This document shows, in pieces, positions 16,208 through 25,459 of a DNA stretch of 64,000 bases. This DNA is from Clostridiales bacterium. Its GTDB lineage: Bacteria > Bacillota > Clostridia > Oscillospirales > Oscillospiraceae. The notes under the pieces are model-generated. The model saw only the letters and a program-made list of their open reading frames with translations. It was not told the origin of the DNA and made no database searches. The stretch covers positions 45,064-109,063 of the forward strand of contig SFFE01000006.1 of assembly GCA_004556965.1 (NCBI GenBank). Direction: 5' to 3'. The position numbers and the translations under genes are program-made. Every line of letters starts with the position of its first letter. Positions within the stretch are counted from its first letter, which is position 1.

Positions 16208-17307
16208 CAGCGGATCCTCCCGTTTTCGACTGTCAGCACCCGGCCGCCCGTGCGATCTGCAATGCGTTCATCCTCGCAGCAGGTGATGAGCGTCTGTCCG
16301 CCGCCGATGCGGTTCAATACAAATTCCTGCCGCTGCGCGTCCAGCTCCGAGAGCACGTCGTCCAGCATCAGCACCGGATATTCATCGAACTCGTCGTGGA
16401 AAATCTCGCGCTCCGCGAGTTTTAGAGAAAGGGCGGCGGTTCTTGTCTGACCCTGTGAAGCAAATGCGCGCGCGGCCTTGCCGTTGATGCAGATCTCCAG
16501 ATCGTCTTTATGCGCGCCGGTAAGACACTGGCCGCACTCCAGCTCCGCGCGCCGGTGCTGCTCCTGGTGGTCGCAGATTTCGTAGTAAATTTCTTTCTCC
16601 GCGCCGAGCGGATTCGTCACGGTACTCACGGTTCTGTACTGCATCGTCATCGTGTCCCGCCCACCGGAAAAATCGCTGTGGATCGGCTCGGCCGCCGCGT
16701 CCAGCCGCGCGGCAAATGCCGCCCGGTAGCGGATGAGCTTGGCCGATACGCGGCACATCTGGTCGGAGAAATCGTCCAGCATGTCGAGCAGGGAGGGCTT
16801 TTCGTGCCAGTCGCGCAGGATGCTTGATTTTTGCTCGTAGAGACGGTTGTATTCGCTCAGCAGCACGCCGTAGCCGGGGCGAAGCTGCGTAATGGCCATG
16901 TCCATCATCCGCCTGCGCGCCGCCGCGCCGTCCCGGATGAGGTTCAGATCGTCCGGACAAAACAGCACTGCGGCAAAGCTGCCGGACAGCTCTGTGGCCG
17001 TTTTTTTCACACCGTTTTGAAAGATCTGCTTGCGCTGACCCTGCCGCAACGCGATCTTGACGGTCTGGCTGCGGCCATATGCCGTCACATCCGCAAGCAC
17101 TTCCGCGCCGCTGTATCCAAAGCCGATCAGCTCCTTGTCAAACCGGGTGCGGAAGCTCTTCCCGCCGGTGAGCAGATATACCGCTTCGAGCAGATTCGTC
17201 TTGCCCTGCGCGTTCTCGCCGGAGATGACGTTCGTGCCCGGCGAAAATTCCGCCGTCGCAAACTCATAGTTGCGAAAGCCATTAAGCGCAATCTTCTGAA
17301 TCTCCAT
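16207..17307 (-). CDS. recF: DNA replication and repair protein RecF
   Basis: A 366-residue SMC-like ATPase that helps load RecA at gaps and stalled forks. The Walker A is GENAQGKTNLLEA near residue 30, the ABC-type signature is in FASQGQTRTAALSLKLAE, and the Walker B follows in PVLMLDDVLSELD. The ATG at 17307 is chosen because it overlaps the stop of the S4 gene by one base and begins the conserved LNGFRNY strand. Confidence 0.97.
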   Translation of the reverse strand: MEIQKIALNGFRNYEFATAEFSPGTNVISGENAQGKTNLLEAVYLLTGGKSFRTRFDKELIGFGYSGAEVLADVTAYGRSQTVKIALRQGQRKQIFQNGVKKTATELSGSFAAVLFCPDDLNLIRDGAAARRRMMDMAITQLRPGYGVLLSEYNRLYEQKSSILRDWHEKPSLLDMLDDFSDQMCRVSAKLIRYRAAFAARLDAAAEPIHSDFSGGRDTMTMQYRTVSTVTNPLGAEKEIYYEICDHQEQHRRAELECGQCLTGAHKDDLEICINGKAARAFASQGQTRTAALSLKLAEREIFHDEFDEYPVLMLDDVLSELDAQRQEFVLNRIGGGQTLITCCEDERIADRTGGRVLTVENGRIR

Positions 17308-17519
17308 CAGCCCTGCTCCACGACCAGGGTGTTTCCGGCGAACTCCACCGTGTCGCCGGGGCGGATCTTTTTGCCGCGCATGGTGCACACCTCGCCGTTG
17401 ACGGAAACCATCCCGTCCGCAATGACGGTCTTGGCCTCGCCGCCGGAGCCGACAAGCACCGCGAATTTCAGCAGTGCATCCAATTTAATAAATTCGGTTT
17501 CTATCTTAATTTTTTCCAT
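17307..17519 (-). CDS. yaaA: S4-domain RNA-binding protein YaaA
   Basis: A 70-residue protein formed almost entirely by an S4 domain (IKLDALLKFA, GGEAKTVIADGMVSVNGE, MRGKKIRPGDTVEF). It has the usual place between dnaN and recF in Firmicutes. S4 domains bind structured RNA, and a ribosome-related role is assumed for the family. It starts 30 bases after dnaN. Confidence 0.93.
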   Translation of the reverse strand: MEKIKIETEFIKLDALLKFAVLVGSGGEAKTVIADGMVSVNGEVCTMRGKKIRPGDTVEFAGNTLVVEQG

Positions 17520-17549
17520 ATTTGTCGTTTTTCAGTCCGAAATGGGGAA

Positions 17550-18656
17550 TCACTGTCCCGCGCGCAGCCGCACGGGGAGGATCATATACGTAAACGTGTC
17601 GCTGCCGTCCGCCGGGACGAGGATGCACGGGGAGGAGCCGGTGTTCAGGCAGACGTTGACCGTATCCGCCGGCGCGGCCTTGAGCGCGTCGGAGAGATAC
17701 CGGTCGTTGAAGCCGATCTCCAGTCCGCCGCCGGCGCCCTCGCACGGGCAGCTGTCCTCCGCCTTGCCCAGCGGCGTGGCGCAGACAAAGTCGATCGCGC
17801 CGTCGTTGAACGTCAGGCGCAGCGGCGTGCGGTTTTTGTCGTCCACGATCAGCGCCACGCGCTCGACCACCTGCAGCAGCTCTGCGCGCTCGGCCTTCAC
17901 CGTCACGCGGAACGCCTCCGGGATTGCCTTTTTGTAGTTGAGGAACTCGCCCTCCAGACGACGGGAGAGGATCACCGTGTTTCCGACGGAGAAGGAGATG
18001 TGCTTGCCGCCGACGGACATGACGACCTTTTCGTCGCTGTCGGCGCACAGCCGCTCCAGATCATTCAGCGCCGTACCCGGAACGATGAAGCTGCAGTCGT
18101 CACCGTAGCCCTCGACCGTCTCGCGGCGCAGCGCGAGCCGGTAACCGTCCACGGATACCATGCTCAGCACGTTGTTTTCAATCTCAAACAGCGTGCCCAT
18201 GTAGACCGGTCGGCTCTCGTTCGTGCTCACCGCGAAGGAACACTCGTTGATCATCTTTTTCAGCAGATTCTGCGGCAGGGAAACGCCGTTTTCCGGATCG
18301 ACGACCGGCAGATCGGGATAGTCGTCCGAGCTGATGCCGACGAGGTTGAACGCGGATTTTCCACATTTCACGTCCACCGTACCGTTTTCCGCCGTGATGG
18401 TCACGATCCCGTCCGGCATGCGGCGCAGCATTTCGCAAAACAGACGCGCGCCGATCACGATGCTGCCGCTCTCTGCCACATCGGCCTCGATGTTCGTATA
18501 AATGGCTTTTTTCAGGTCATAGCCGGTGATGCGCACGTCCGCGCCGGCCTGAAGCAGCAGACCCTCCAGTGTCGGGATCGGGCTTTTGGCCGCGGCCGCT
18601 CTGGCGGCGGACAGCGCCGCCTGCTGCAGAATATATTTGTCGCACGAGAATTTCAT
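17550..18656 (-). CDS. dnaN: DNA polymerase III beta clamp
   Basis: The sliding clamp, 368 residues, made of three similar domains. It starts MKFSCDKYILQQA and ends with the short conserved tail (TFTYMILPVRL). The ATG at 18656 follows AAGGAGG; the longer frame upstream runs through the origin region and is rejected. It is separated from dnaA by 237 bases that hold DnaA-box-like repeats and a terminator, so it may be partly transcribed from its own promoter. Confidence 0.97.
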   Translation of the reverse strand: MKFSCDKYILQQAALSAARAAAAKSPIPTLEGLLLQAGADVRITGYDLKKAIYTNIEADVAESGSIVIGARLFCEMLRRMPDGIVTITAENGTVDVKCGKSAFNLVGISSDDYPDLPVVDPENGVSLPQNLLKKMINECSFAVSTNESRPVYMGTLFEIENNVLSMVSVDGYRLALRRETVEGYGDDCSFIVPGTALNDLERLCADSDEKVVMSVGGKHISFSVGNTVILSRRLEGEFLNYKKAIPEAFRVTVKAERAELLQVVERVALIVDDKNRTPLRLTFNDGAIDFVCATPLGKAEDSCPCEGAGGGLEIGFNDRYLSDALKAAPADTVNVCLNTGSSPCILVPADGSDTFTYMILPVRLRAGQ

Positions 18657-18735
18657 GGGGGTTCCTCCTTTTTCACGTTCTCTCTGAAAGAAAGAAAGGA
18701 TATTTTTTCGTAGTAGTCGCAGTAGGTATTTTTTT

Positions 18736-18846
18736 TGTGGAAAACAGGCCGAACGGCCTGAAAAATCAGAAAAAGTGCGGTGCAAAAAAATGTGGGGAAT
18801 TTTCAGACTTTCCACAGCCTAAAAACTGTGAAAATTACTTTCCACA
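18736..18846. other. Putative replication origin: cluster of DnaA-box-like sites
   Basis: Four sites resemble the DnaA box TTATCCACA. TTTTCCACA on minus (18736-18744) has one mismatch. TTCCCCACA on minus (18791-18799) and CTTTCCACA on plus at 18808-18816 and 18838-18846 have two each. The last two sit in the repeated context ACTTTCCACAG. Gene orientation diverges from here: gyrase genes run left and mfd runs right, as expected around oriC. Confidence 0.65.
18741..18764 (-). terminator. Weak terminator between dnaA and dnaN
   Basis: CAGGCC (18745-18750) and GGCCTG (18755-18760) form a 6-bp stem with a GAAC loop. On the minus strand it is followed by TTTT. It could limit read-through from dnaA. 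Confidence 0.45.
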
Positions 18847-18893
18847 GCTTTCAACCGCCTTTGCACGTCAAAATAACGGGCGCTTGTTGAAAA

Positions 18894-20207
18894 TCAGTTT
18901 TTGGAGTTGATGTTGCTTGTAATATCCCGGACGGTCCCGGCCATATCGGGGTTGGATTTGAGCAGGTCCTCCACCTTTCGGATGGAGCTGAGCACGGTCG
19001 AATGGTTGCGGTCGCCGTATTCCGAGCCGATGTCCTGCAGGGACAGATTCGTGAGATTTCGCATCAGGTACATGGAGACCTGCCGCGCCATGGCGGTGTT
19101 CTTGCTGCGGCGCTGTCCGCGCAGATCGTCGCCGGTGAGCTGATAGTATCGCGCGGTCTCCTCAATGATGACCTCCGGCGTGGGAATGTAGGCGCCGGTG
19201 CGGATTACGTCCTTAATCGCGCGCTTGACGGAATCGACCGTGATCGTATCGTCCAGAATGTCGCGGTAGGCGGTCAGGCGCTTGACGACGCCCTCGAGCT
19301 GACGCACGTTGGAGGTGATGTTCTCCGCAATGTACTTCACCACATCGTCCGAGAGCATCATGCCGAACTGCGCAGCCTTGTTGCGGATGATGGCCATGCG
19401 CGTTTCCACGTCGGGGGGCTGCACGTCGGCAAGCAGGCCGCCCTCGAACCGGGTGCGCAGGCGGTCGTCCAGCTTTACCATTTCCAGCGGCGGCCGGTCG
19501 GACGTGATGACGATCTGTTTGCCCGCTTCATACAGGCAATTGAACGTGTGGAAAAATTCCTCCTGTGTGCTCTCCTTGCCGGCGATGAACTGGATATCGT
19601 CCATCAGCAGCAGGTCGGCGTTGCGGTATTTCTGCCGGAAGGCTTCCGTCGCGCCGCTCTGGATGGACCGGATCATCTGATTGACGAAATCCTCCGCCTT
19701 GACGTAGGCGATGTTGGCTGCCGGCGTACTCTGGCGGATGGCCTGCCCGATGGACAGCAGCAAATGCGTCTTGCCGAGACCGGAGTTGCCGTAGATAAAC
19801 AGCGGATTGTAGATCTTGCCGGGGTTCTGCGCCACGGCGATGGCCGCCGCGTGCGCGAATTTGTTCGACGGGCCGACCACGAACCGGTCAAAGGTATAGC
19901 CGTCCATTTCCGGCATATCCTCGGACGAGGGCTTCTTTTCGCGGTATTCCTGAAGCTCATCCTCCCCCGCGAGCACGACCAGCTCGAACGGACAGGAAAA
20001 CAGCTCGTACAGCGCGGCGCAGATCGTCTCCTCAAAGCGGCTTTTGATGATGCTGCGCTTAAAGTCGGACGATGTGTGGAGCACCAGCGTATTGTCGCCA
20101 ATCTCCACGGGCGTGCAGTCGGAAAACCAGGTGTTGACCGCGGTCTGGGTCAGCTCTCCGGAGAGAATCTCCATCACGCTTGCCCAGATATCGTTCAGTG
20201 AATTCAT
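18894..20207 (-). CDS. dnaA: Chromosomal replication initiator DnaA
   Basis: The AAA+ initiator that melts oriC, 437 residues. Domain I (about 1-80) is followed by a short linker. The Walker A is GNSGLGKTHLLL, the Walker B is LLMDDIQFIAG, and the C-terminal DNA-binding signature is EYGDRNHSTVLSSIRKVE. The ATG at 20207 has GGAGG nine bases upstream; a longer frame from 20237 lacks such a site. Instead of rpmH-rnpA, the upstream neighbour is the divergent mfd gene. Confidence 0.98.
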   Translation of the reverse strand: MNSLNDIWASVMEILSGELTQTAVNTWFSDCTPVEIGDNTLVLHTSSDFKRSIIKSRFEETICAALYELFSCPFELVVLAGEDELQEYREKKPSSEDMPEMDGYTFDRFVVGPSNKFAHAAAIAVAQNPGKIYNPLFIYGNSGLGKTHLLLSIGQAIRQSTPAANIAYVKAEDFVNQMIRSIQSGATEAFRQKYRNADLLLMDDIQFIAGKESTQEEFFHTFNCLYEAGKQIVITSDRPPLEMVKLDDRLRTRFEGGLLADVQPPDVETRMAIIRNKAAQFGMMLSDDVVKYIAENITSNVRQLEGVVKRLTAYRDILDDTITVDSVKRAIKDVIRTGAYIPTPEVIIEETARYYQLTGDDLRGQRRSKNTAMARQVSMYLMRNLTNLSLQDIGSEYGDRNHSTVLSSIRKVEDLLKSNPDMAGTVRDITSNINSKN

Positions 20208-20260
20208 AACGGGAAACCTCCGAATCATCGGGTGCAAAAAGCAGTGTAGATAACAGAGTT

Positions 20261-20289
20261 ATTATACCAAAAACGGCACTGTATTGCAA
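20261..20289 (-). promoter_or_regulatory. Promoter of dnaA and the origin operon
   Basis: On the minus strand TTGCAA (20284-20289) and a perfect TATAAT (20261-20266) are 17 bases apart. Confidence 0.8.
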
Positions 20290-20360
20290 CCGAAATCCGC
20301 AAACATAATATTAAATAATGTATCATCTTATCCTGTGTTTCCGAACCGGTCACGATTCGT

Positions 20361-20389
20361 TTGCTTTTTGGGCTTTTCCTTGATATAAT
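20361..20389 (+). promoter_or_regulatory. Promoter of mfd
   Basis: TTGCTT (20361-20366) and TATAAT (20384-20389) are 17 bases apart. It diverges from the dnaA promoter 70 bases away. Confidence 0.7.
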
Positions 20390-20442
20390 AGTAAGCTGTT
20401 ACAATCCGTTTTTTTAATTTCGAACATAAGGCCGGTATTCTC

Positions 20443-23400
20443 GTGCTACTCATTCATCAGGCGACAGATCTGTTTCACGCAAACGAAGCCGCCTCCCTCC
20501 CGGAGCTGCTGGAGGGGGGACGGCTTCCTGCGCTTTTTTCCGGTCTGCCGGCGGTCTCGCGCGCGCATCTGGCGGCGGTGCTGCGCGCGGAAACGCAGCG
20601 CCCGGTGCTCGTACTCTGTCCGGATGAATCGGCGGCGGAGGCGTTTTCCAAGGACGCCGCCGCGCTTCTGGAGGAGCCGGTACCGGTCCTGACGGCGCGC
20701 GACTTTACGTTCTACACGGCGGAGAGCGTTTCCCGCCAGACGGAGCAGAAGCGGCTGGGCGCGCTGTATGGGCTTGCCGCGGGCAAAGCCGGCATGACGG
20801 TGTGTACCGTGTCCGGTCTGCTGCAGCGCGCAATCCCGAAGGAAAAGCTTCTGCAGGTCTCCTTTACGATCGAGGACGGCGGCACGCTCCCGCCGGAGGA
20901 CGTGGAGGATGCGCTCATCCGCTGCGGCTATGTGCGCACGCAGCAGGTCGAAGGGCCGGGGCAGTTTTCCCGGCGCGGCGGCATTCTGGACTTTTTCTCT
21001 CCCGCGTACACCGCGCCGGTGCGCATCGAGTTCTGGGGCGACGAGATCGATTCCATGGGCTTTTTTGATCTGGAAAGCCAGCGGCGTACGGAGTCCGTCA
21101 AGGCGTGCCAAATCCTGCCCGCGGCGGAAACGCTGCTTACGATGTACCCCGGCGGCAGCGCCGCGCTTGGAGAAAAGCTGCTTCAGTTGGCCGACCGGGC
21201 GGCGAAGCGCAAAAACTCCGATCTGGCGGCGAAGCTCTCCGCCTCTCTGCGCGAGGACGGCGATAAGCTCCGCGCGGGCGCGTCTCTCCCGGCGGCGGAC
21301 CGCTATATGGGCTTTTTATATGATTCGTTCACGACCGTGCTCGACTATCTGCCCGAAGACGCGGTGGTGCTCATGGAGCAGCCGGCGCGCTGCACCGACC
21401 GGGCGAAGGAGTACGCAAAGCAGCTCACGGAGGACGTCTCCCTGCTCGTCAGCAGCGGCACGATGGCCGCGCGGGCGGACAGCTTTTATCTCCCGTGGAG
21501 CGACGCGCTGCGCCGTCTGTCGGACTGGCCGGTTTTTCTGGCGGACAGCTTCACGGTCGGCCGCTATCCGCTGGAGCCGCGCGCGATCTGCGGCGTTACG
21601 GTCAAGCAGCTCCCGTCCTACGGCGGCAGCGTGCAGACTGCGGCGGACGATATCGCGCACTACCTCTCGCTGGGCTTTCGCGTCGTTGTGCTTGCCGGAG
21701 ATTTCAGACGCGCGCAGCTTTTAAGGGATTTCCTCGACGGGCGCGGCGTGCACGCGCAGGCGCTGGAGCACCCCGACGCGCTGCCCGCGCCGGGCACGTG
21801 TCTCATCACGGCGGGGAGCCTCTCCGCCGGTATGGAGTACCCGCACGCGCAGCTTGCGGTGCTCACCGATACGCAGATCGCTGCGGGCGGCCTGCGAAGA
21901 TCGAAACACAAGGCCATGTCCAACCGTCAGAAGATCGGCTCCTACGCGGATCTCTCCGTGGGCGACCTTGTGGTGCACGAATATCACGGCATCGGCCGGT
22001 TCGCGGGCATCGTACAGATGCCGGTGGACGGCGCGGTGAAGGACTATATCAAAATCTGCTACGCCGGGTCGGACAGTCTGTACGTTCCGGCGACGCAGCT
22101 CGACATGGTGTCGAAATACATCGGCGCGGGCGAGGATCACCCGGTCAAGCTCTCCAAAATGGGCGGCACGGACTGGCACCGCGCCAAGACGCGCGCCAAG
22201 GCCGCGGCCAAGGATCTGGCGAAGGGCCTGACCGCCCTGTACGCGGAACGCGCGAAAACGCCGGGTCATGCCTTTGCGCCGGACTCCCCGTGGCAGACGG
22301 AGTTTGAGGAGCGCTTCGGCTATCTGGAGACGGACGATCAGCTCCGCTGCATTGCGGAGATCAAGGCCGACATGGAAAAGCCCGTGCCGATGGACCGCCT
22401 GCTCTGCGGAGACGTGGGCTACGGCAAGACGGAGGTCGCCCTGCGCGCCGTGATGAAGTGCGTGCTCGACGGGCGTCAGGCCGCGATTTTAGTGCCGACG
22501 ACGGTGCTCGCGCAGCAGCATTATCAGACGGCGGTGCAGCGCTTTTTTGGCTTTCCCGTCGAAATTCAGATGCTCTCGCGGTTCTGTACCCCCGCGCAGG
22601 TGCGAAAAACGCTTGCAGACCTGAAAACCGGCAAATGCGACCTCGTCATCGGCACGCACAAGCTGCTGCAAAAGTCGGTGGAATTCAAAAACCTCGGCCT
22701 GCTCATCGTGGACGAGGAGCAGCGCTTCGGCGTGGCACACAAGGAGCACATCAAGGAGATGAGCCGCACGGTCGACGTGCTCACGCTCTCGGCCACGCCC
22801 ATCCCGCGCACGCTGAACATGGCGCTCTCCGGCATCCGCGACATGTCCACGCTCGAGGAACCGCCGCAGGACCGTATGCCGGTGCAGACCTTCGTCATGG
22901 AGCACGACTGGAACGTCCTGTGCGACGCGATGCGCCGCGAGCTGCAGCGCGGCGGGCAGGTGTATTACTTACATAACCGGATTGAGAACATCGAGCGCAC
23001 GGCGCTGAAAATCTCAAAAATGCTCGACGGGGCGACGGTCGCTGTCGCGCACGGGCAGATGAACGAGGAGGAGCTGTCCAACGTCATGGAGAGCGTGGCA
23101 GAGGGCAAAACGCAGATCCTCGTCTGCACCACCATCATCGAAACGGGCATCGACATCCCGAATGTCAACACCCTCATCATCGAGGACGCCGATCGTATGG
23201 GGCTTGCGCAGCTCCACCAGCTCCGCGGTCGCGTCGGCCGCTCGAACCGCCGGGCGAGCGCGTATCTCACGTTCCGGCGCAGCAAGCAGCTTACGGAAAT
23301 CGCGGAAAAGCGCCTGAGCGCCATCCGCGAGTTTGCGGAGTTCAACTCCGGCTTTCGCATCGCCATGCGCGACCTGGAGATCCGCGGCGCGGGCAATCTG

Positions 23401-23982
23401 CTCGGCGCGGAGCAGTCCGGCCACCTCATCGACGTCGGCTATGATATGTATCTGAAGCTGCTGGAGGAGGCCGTGCTGGAGGAGCGCGGCGAAAAGCCGC
23501 AGGTGCGCGCCGAGTGCTCGGCGGATCTGGCGGTCTCCGCGAACATTCCGGAGGATTACGTCCCCTCGCAGGAGCAGCGAATGGACCTTTACCGCCGCAT
23601 CGCGCTCGTGCGCACGGAGCCGGAGGCGGACGATCTCATGGACGAAATCATCGACCGCTTCGGCGATCCGCCGCCGTCGGTCAACAGTCTGCTGCAGGTC
23701 GCGCTGCTGCGCGGCGAGGCCGGGCAGGCCGGGATCACCGACATTTCGCAGAAAAACGGCTGTTTGAAGTTTTTACTTTCCGACTTCGACATGCAGCGCG
23801 TGTCCGCGCTGTATGCCCGGCCGGAATTCAAAGGGCGGCTCAAGGTGGACGCCGGGCAGAAGCCGGGCGTCATCCTGCGGCTGAAAACCAAAAACCGGGT
23901 CATCGAGCAGGCGCGGGAATTCATCTCCGCGTGGGCCGACGTCCGGCCGGAAAACCAACCAGAAAAGGAGAAGCGACTATGA
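20443..23982 (+). CDS. mfd: Transcription-repair coupling factor
   Basis: Mfd removes RNA polymerase stalled at lesions and recruits UvrA. The 1179 residues show the expected order: a UvrB-like N-terminal module, the RNA-polymerase-interacting CarD-like domain near 505-560 (LSVGDLVVHEYHGIG), then an SF2 translocase with Walker A GDVGYGKTEVALRA near 657, DEEQRFG near 755 and QLRGRVGRSNR further on, and a C-terminal TRCF domain. The start is a GTG with only a weak ribosome site, so the exact N-terminus is uncertain by a few codons. Its stop overlaps the next gene. Confidence 0.96.
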   Translation: MLLIHQATDLFHANEAASLPELLEGGRLPALFSGLPAVSRAHLAAVLRAETQRPVLVLCPDESAAEAFSKDAAALLEEPVPVLTARDFTFYTAESVSRQTEQKRLGALYGLAAGKAGMTVCTVSGLLQRAIPKEKLLQVSFTIEDGGTLPPEDVEDALIRCGYVRTQQVEGPGQFSRRGGILDFFSPAYTAPVRIEFWGDEIDSMGFFDLESQRRTESVKACQILPAAETLLTMYPGGSAALGEKLLQLADRAAKRKNSDLAAKLSASLREDGDKLRAGASLPAADRYMGFLYDSFTTVLDYLPEDAVVLMEQPARCTDRAKEYAKQLTEDVSLLVSSGTMAARADSFYLPWSDALRRLSDWPVFLADSFTVGRYPLEPRAICGVTVKQLPSYGGSVQTAADDIAHYLSLGFRVVVLAGDFRRAQLLRDFLDGRGVHAQALEHPDALPAPGTCLITAGSLSAGMEYPHAQLAVLTDTQIAAGGLRRSKHKAMSNRQKIGSYADLSVGDLVVHEYHGIGRFAGIVQMPVDGAVKDYIKICYAGSDSLYVPATQLDMVSKYIGAGEDHPVKLSKMGGTDWHRAKTRAKAAAKDLAKGLTALYAERAKTPGHAFAPDSPWQTEFEERFGYLETDDQLRCIAEIKADMEKPVPMDRLLCGDVGYGKTEVALRAVMKCVLDGRQAAILVPTTVLAQQHYQTAVQRFFGFPVEIQMLSRFCTPAQVRKTLADLKTGKCDLVIGTHKLLQKSVEFKNLGLLIVDEEQRFGVAHKEHIKEMSRTVDVLTLSATPIPRTLNMALSGIRDMSTLEEPPQDRMPVQTFVMEHDWNVLCDAMRRELQRGGQVYYLHNRIENIERTALKISKMLDGATVAVAHGQMNEEELSNVMESVAEGKTQILVCTTIIETGIDIPNVNTLIIEDADRMGLAQLHQLRGRVGRSNRRASAYLTFRRSKQLTEIAEKRLSAIREFAEFNSGFRIAMRDLEIRGAGNLLGAEQSGHLIDVGYDMYLKLLEEAVLEERGEKPQVRAECSADLAVSANIPEDYVPSQEQRMDLYRRIALVRTEPEADDLMDEIIDRFGDPPPSVNSLLQVALLRGEAGQAGITDISQKNGCLKFLLSDFDMQRVSALYARPEFKGRLKVDAGQKPGVILRLKTKNRVIEQAREFISAWADVRPENQPEKEKRL

Positions 23983-25163
23983 AAACCAGAAAAATCGCGC
24001 TGCTGCTGGCGCTGTGTCTGCTGTTCGGCTGTCTCGCGGGCTGCGGCTCCACGGAAATCCGCAGCTACACGGAGGACAATGCGGACGCCTCTACCAACAA
24101 ATTTGCCGCCGCGGTGGACGCCTATAAGCCCAACAAGCAGGTCATGACGGTGGACGGCACCCCGGTGTACTGGAACGAATATGCCTACTGGCTGTGCACT
24201 GCCGTGACGAGCTATGAAAACTACTTCGGCGAGATCACGGACTGGAGCGCGACCTATGACGAGCAGACCGGCCAGACCGTTTCCGACGCGGTCACGGACG
24301 CGGTGCTGAGCAGCATCAAGCAGTACCACGTGATCGAGGCCAAGGCTGCGGAAAACGGCGTGACGCTCGGCGAAGAAGGCGAAGCCTATCTGGAGGAGGT
24401 CAAGACGCAGGCCATCCAGCAGGCGATCGGCGAGGACGGCACGGAGAAAGATCTGGAGGCCTATCTCGCGGGCTATTACGTCGATATGGACCTGTTTGAC
24501 TATCAGAACAAGATCCAGTACCTCTACACCGCGCTGATGGATCACATCTACGGGGAAGACGGCAGCAGCCTGAGCGAGGACGATCTGAACGCGTTCCTTG
24601 CGGAGAACGAATATGTCACGGTCAAGCACATTCTCTTCAAGACCACGGACGACAGCGGCGCTGCGCTCTCCGACGAGGACAAGGCTGCGAAAAAGCAGCA
24701 GGCGGAGACGGCCGCCGCGCAGCTCAAGGCGGAGACCGACCAGACCAAGCGCGTGGAGCTGTTCGACACCCTGATGAATGAGAACAGCGAGGACCCCGGC
24801 CTGGCGAGCTATCCCAACGGCTACTGCTTCACGTCCGGCCAGATGCTCGAGGCGTTTGAAACCGCCAGCAAGGCGCTGGAGGAATACGGGGTGTCCGACG
24901 TTGTGGAGACCACGGCGGGCTACCACGTCATTCTGCGCCTGCCCACCACGCCGGACGACGTTGTGAGCGTCGGCTCCGACGGCACGGTGCAGACGCTGCG
25001 CTATATCGCGGCCGCGACGAACTACGACTCCCTGCTCAACGGCTGGATGGGCGAAGCGGAGATCGTCTGGGAGCCGGCGTTCGAGACCCTCGATTACGCC
25101 GCGATTTTTACCCCGAAGGAGTCCTTCTGGAAGAAGCTTGACGTCTTCGGATGGTTTGACTGA
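23979..25163 (+). CDS. PpiC-type peptidyl-prolyl isomerase lipoprotein (PrsA-like)
   Basis: A 394-residue exported foldase. The signal peptide ends in a lipobox LAGC, making Cys22 the lipid-modified residue. An N-terminal SurA/PrsA-like helical region is followed by a PpiC parvulin domain from about residue 208 (VTVKHILFK) to 320 (TAGYHVILRLP). The insertion in the domain is rich in Ala, Lys and Gln. It would help fold secreted proteins outside the membrane. AAGGAG precedes the ATG, which overlaps the mfd stop (ATGA). Confidence 0.88.
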   Translation: MKTRKIALLLALCLLFGCLAGCGSTEIRSYTEDNADASTNKFAAAVDAYKPNKQVMTVDGTPVYWNEYAYWLCTAVTSYENYFGEITDWSATYDEQTGQTVSDAVTDAVLSSIKQYHVIEAKAAENGVTLGEEGEAYLEEVKTQAIQQAIGEDGTEKDLEAYLAGYYVDMDLFDYQNKIQYLYTALMDHIYGEDGSSLSEDDLNAFLAENEYVTVKHILFKTTDDSGAALSDEDKAAKKQQAETAAAQLKAETDQTKRVELFDTLMNENSEDPGLASYPNGYCFTSGQMLEAFETASKALEEYGVSDVVETTAGYHVILRLPTTPDDVVSVGSDGTVQTLRYIAAATNYDSLLNGWMGEAEIVWEPAFETLDYAAIFTPKESFWKKLDVFGWFD

Positions 25164-25185
25164 TCGAAAACGACAAAAAAACAAG

Positions 25186-25217
25186 AACGCCCTGACGCAA
25201 GCTTGCGTCAGGGCGTT
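25186..25217 (+). terminator. Intrinsic terminator of mfd-PpiC operon
   Basis: A perfect 32-base palindrome, AACGCCCTGACGCAA with its complement, ends in GTTT. An A-rich tract precedes it, so it may also work on the minus strand for the gene ending at 25232. Confidence 0.75.
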
Positions 25218-25231
25218 TCACATACCGGATG

Positions 25232-25459
25232 TTATGTTTCTTGCTCAGCCTTTAAACGCTTTTTGGCTTCTTCGACCGTTTCCCCGTCTTTGGTTAAATA
25301 GCGGCCGACAAATGCATCTTCGATTTTCGTGTAGCCGCCGACAACGGTGCTTTCGAGCTTTGAATAGCCGCCCACGACGGCGCCTTCGATCGTCTCAAAG
25401 CTTCCGACCACTTTTTCGGCGATCTTCTCATTTGCTTTTACAAGTTTTGATTTTGCCAT
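25232..25459 (-). CDS. Small soluble protein with 11-residue tandem repeats
   Basis: The 75-residue protein starts MAKSKLVKANEKIAEKVVG. It then has three or four copies of an 11-residue unit of the form VVGGYTKIEDA: VVGSFETIEGA, VVGGYSKLEST, VVGGYTKIEDA, FVGRYLTKDG. The C-terminus is charged and helical (ETVEEAKKRLKAEQ). Similar short proteins are widespread in Clostridia, but no function is known to me. The ATG has AAAGGAA upstream. The 11-residue period suggests an amphipathic helix or coil that lies on a surface. Confidence 0.78.
   Translation of the reverse strand: MAKSKLVKANEKIAEKVVGSFETIEGAVVGGYSKLESTVVGGYTKIEDAFVGRYLTKDGETVEEAKKRLKAEQET

Noticed and set aside
13889..16450. An 853-codon plus-strand frame opposite gyrB, remB and recF
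   Set aside because: It spans three real genes on the other strand and has no domain of its own.
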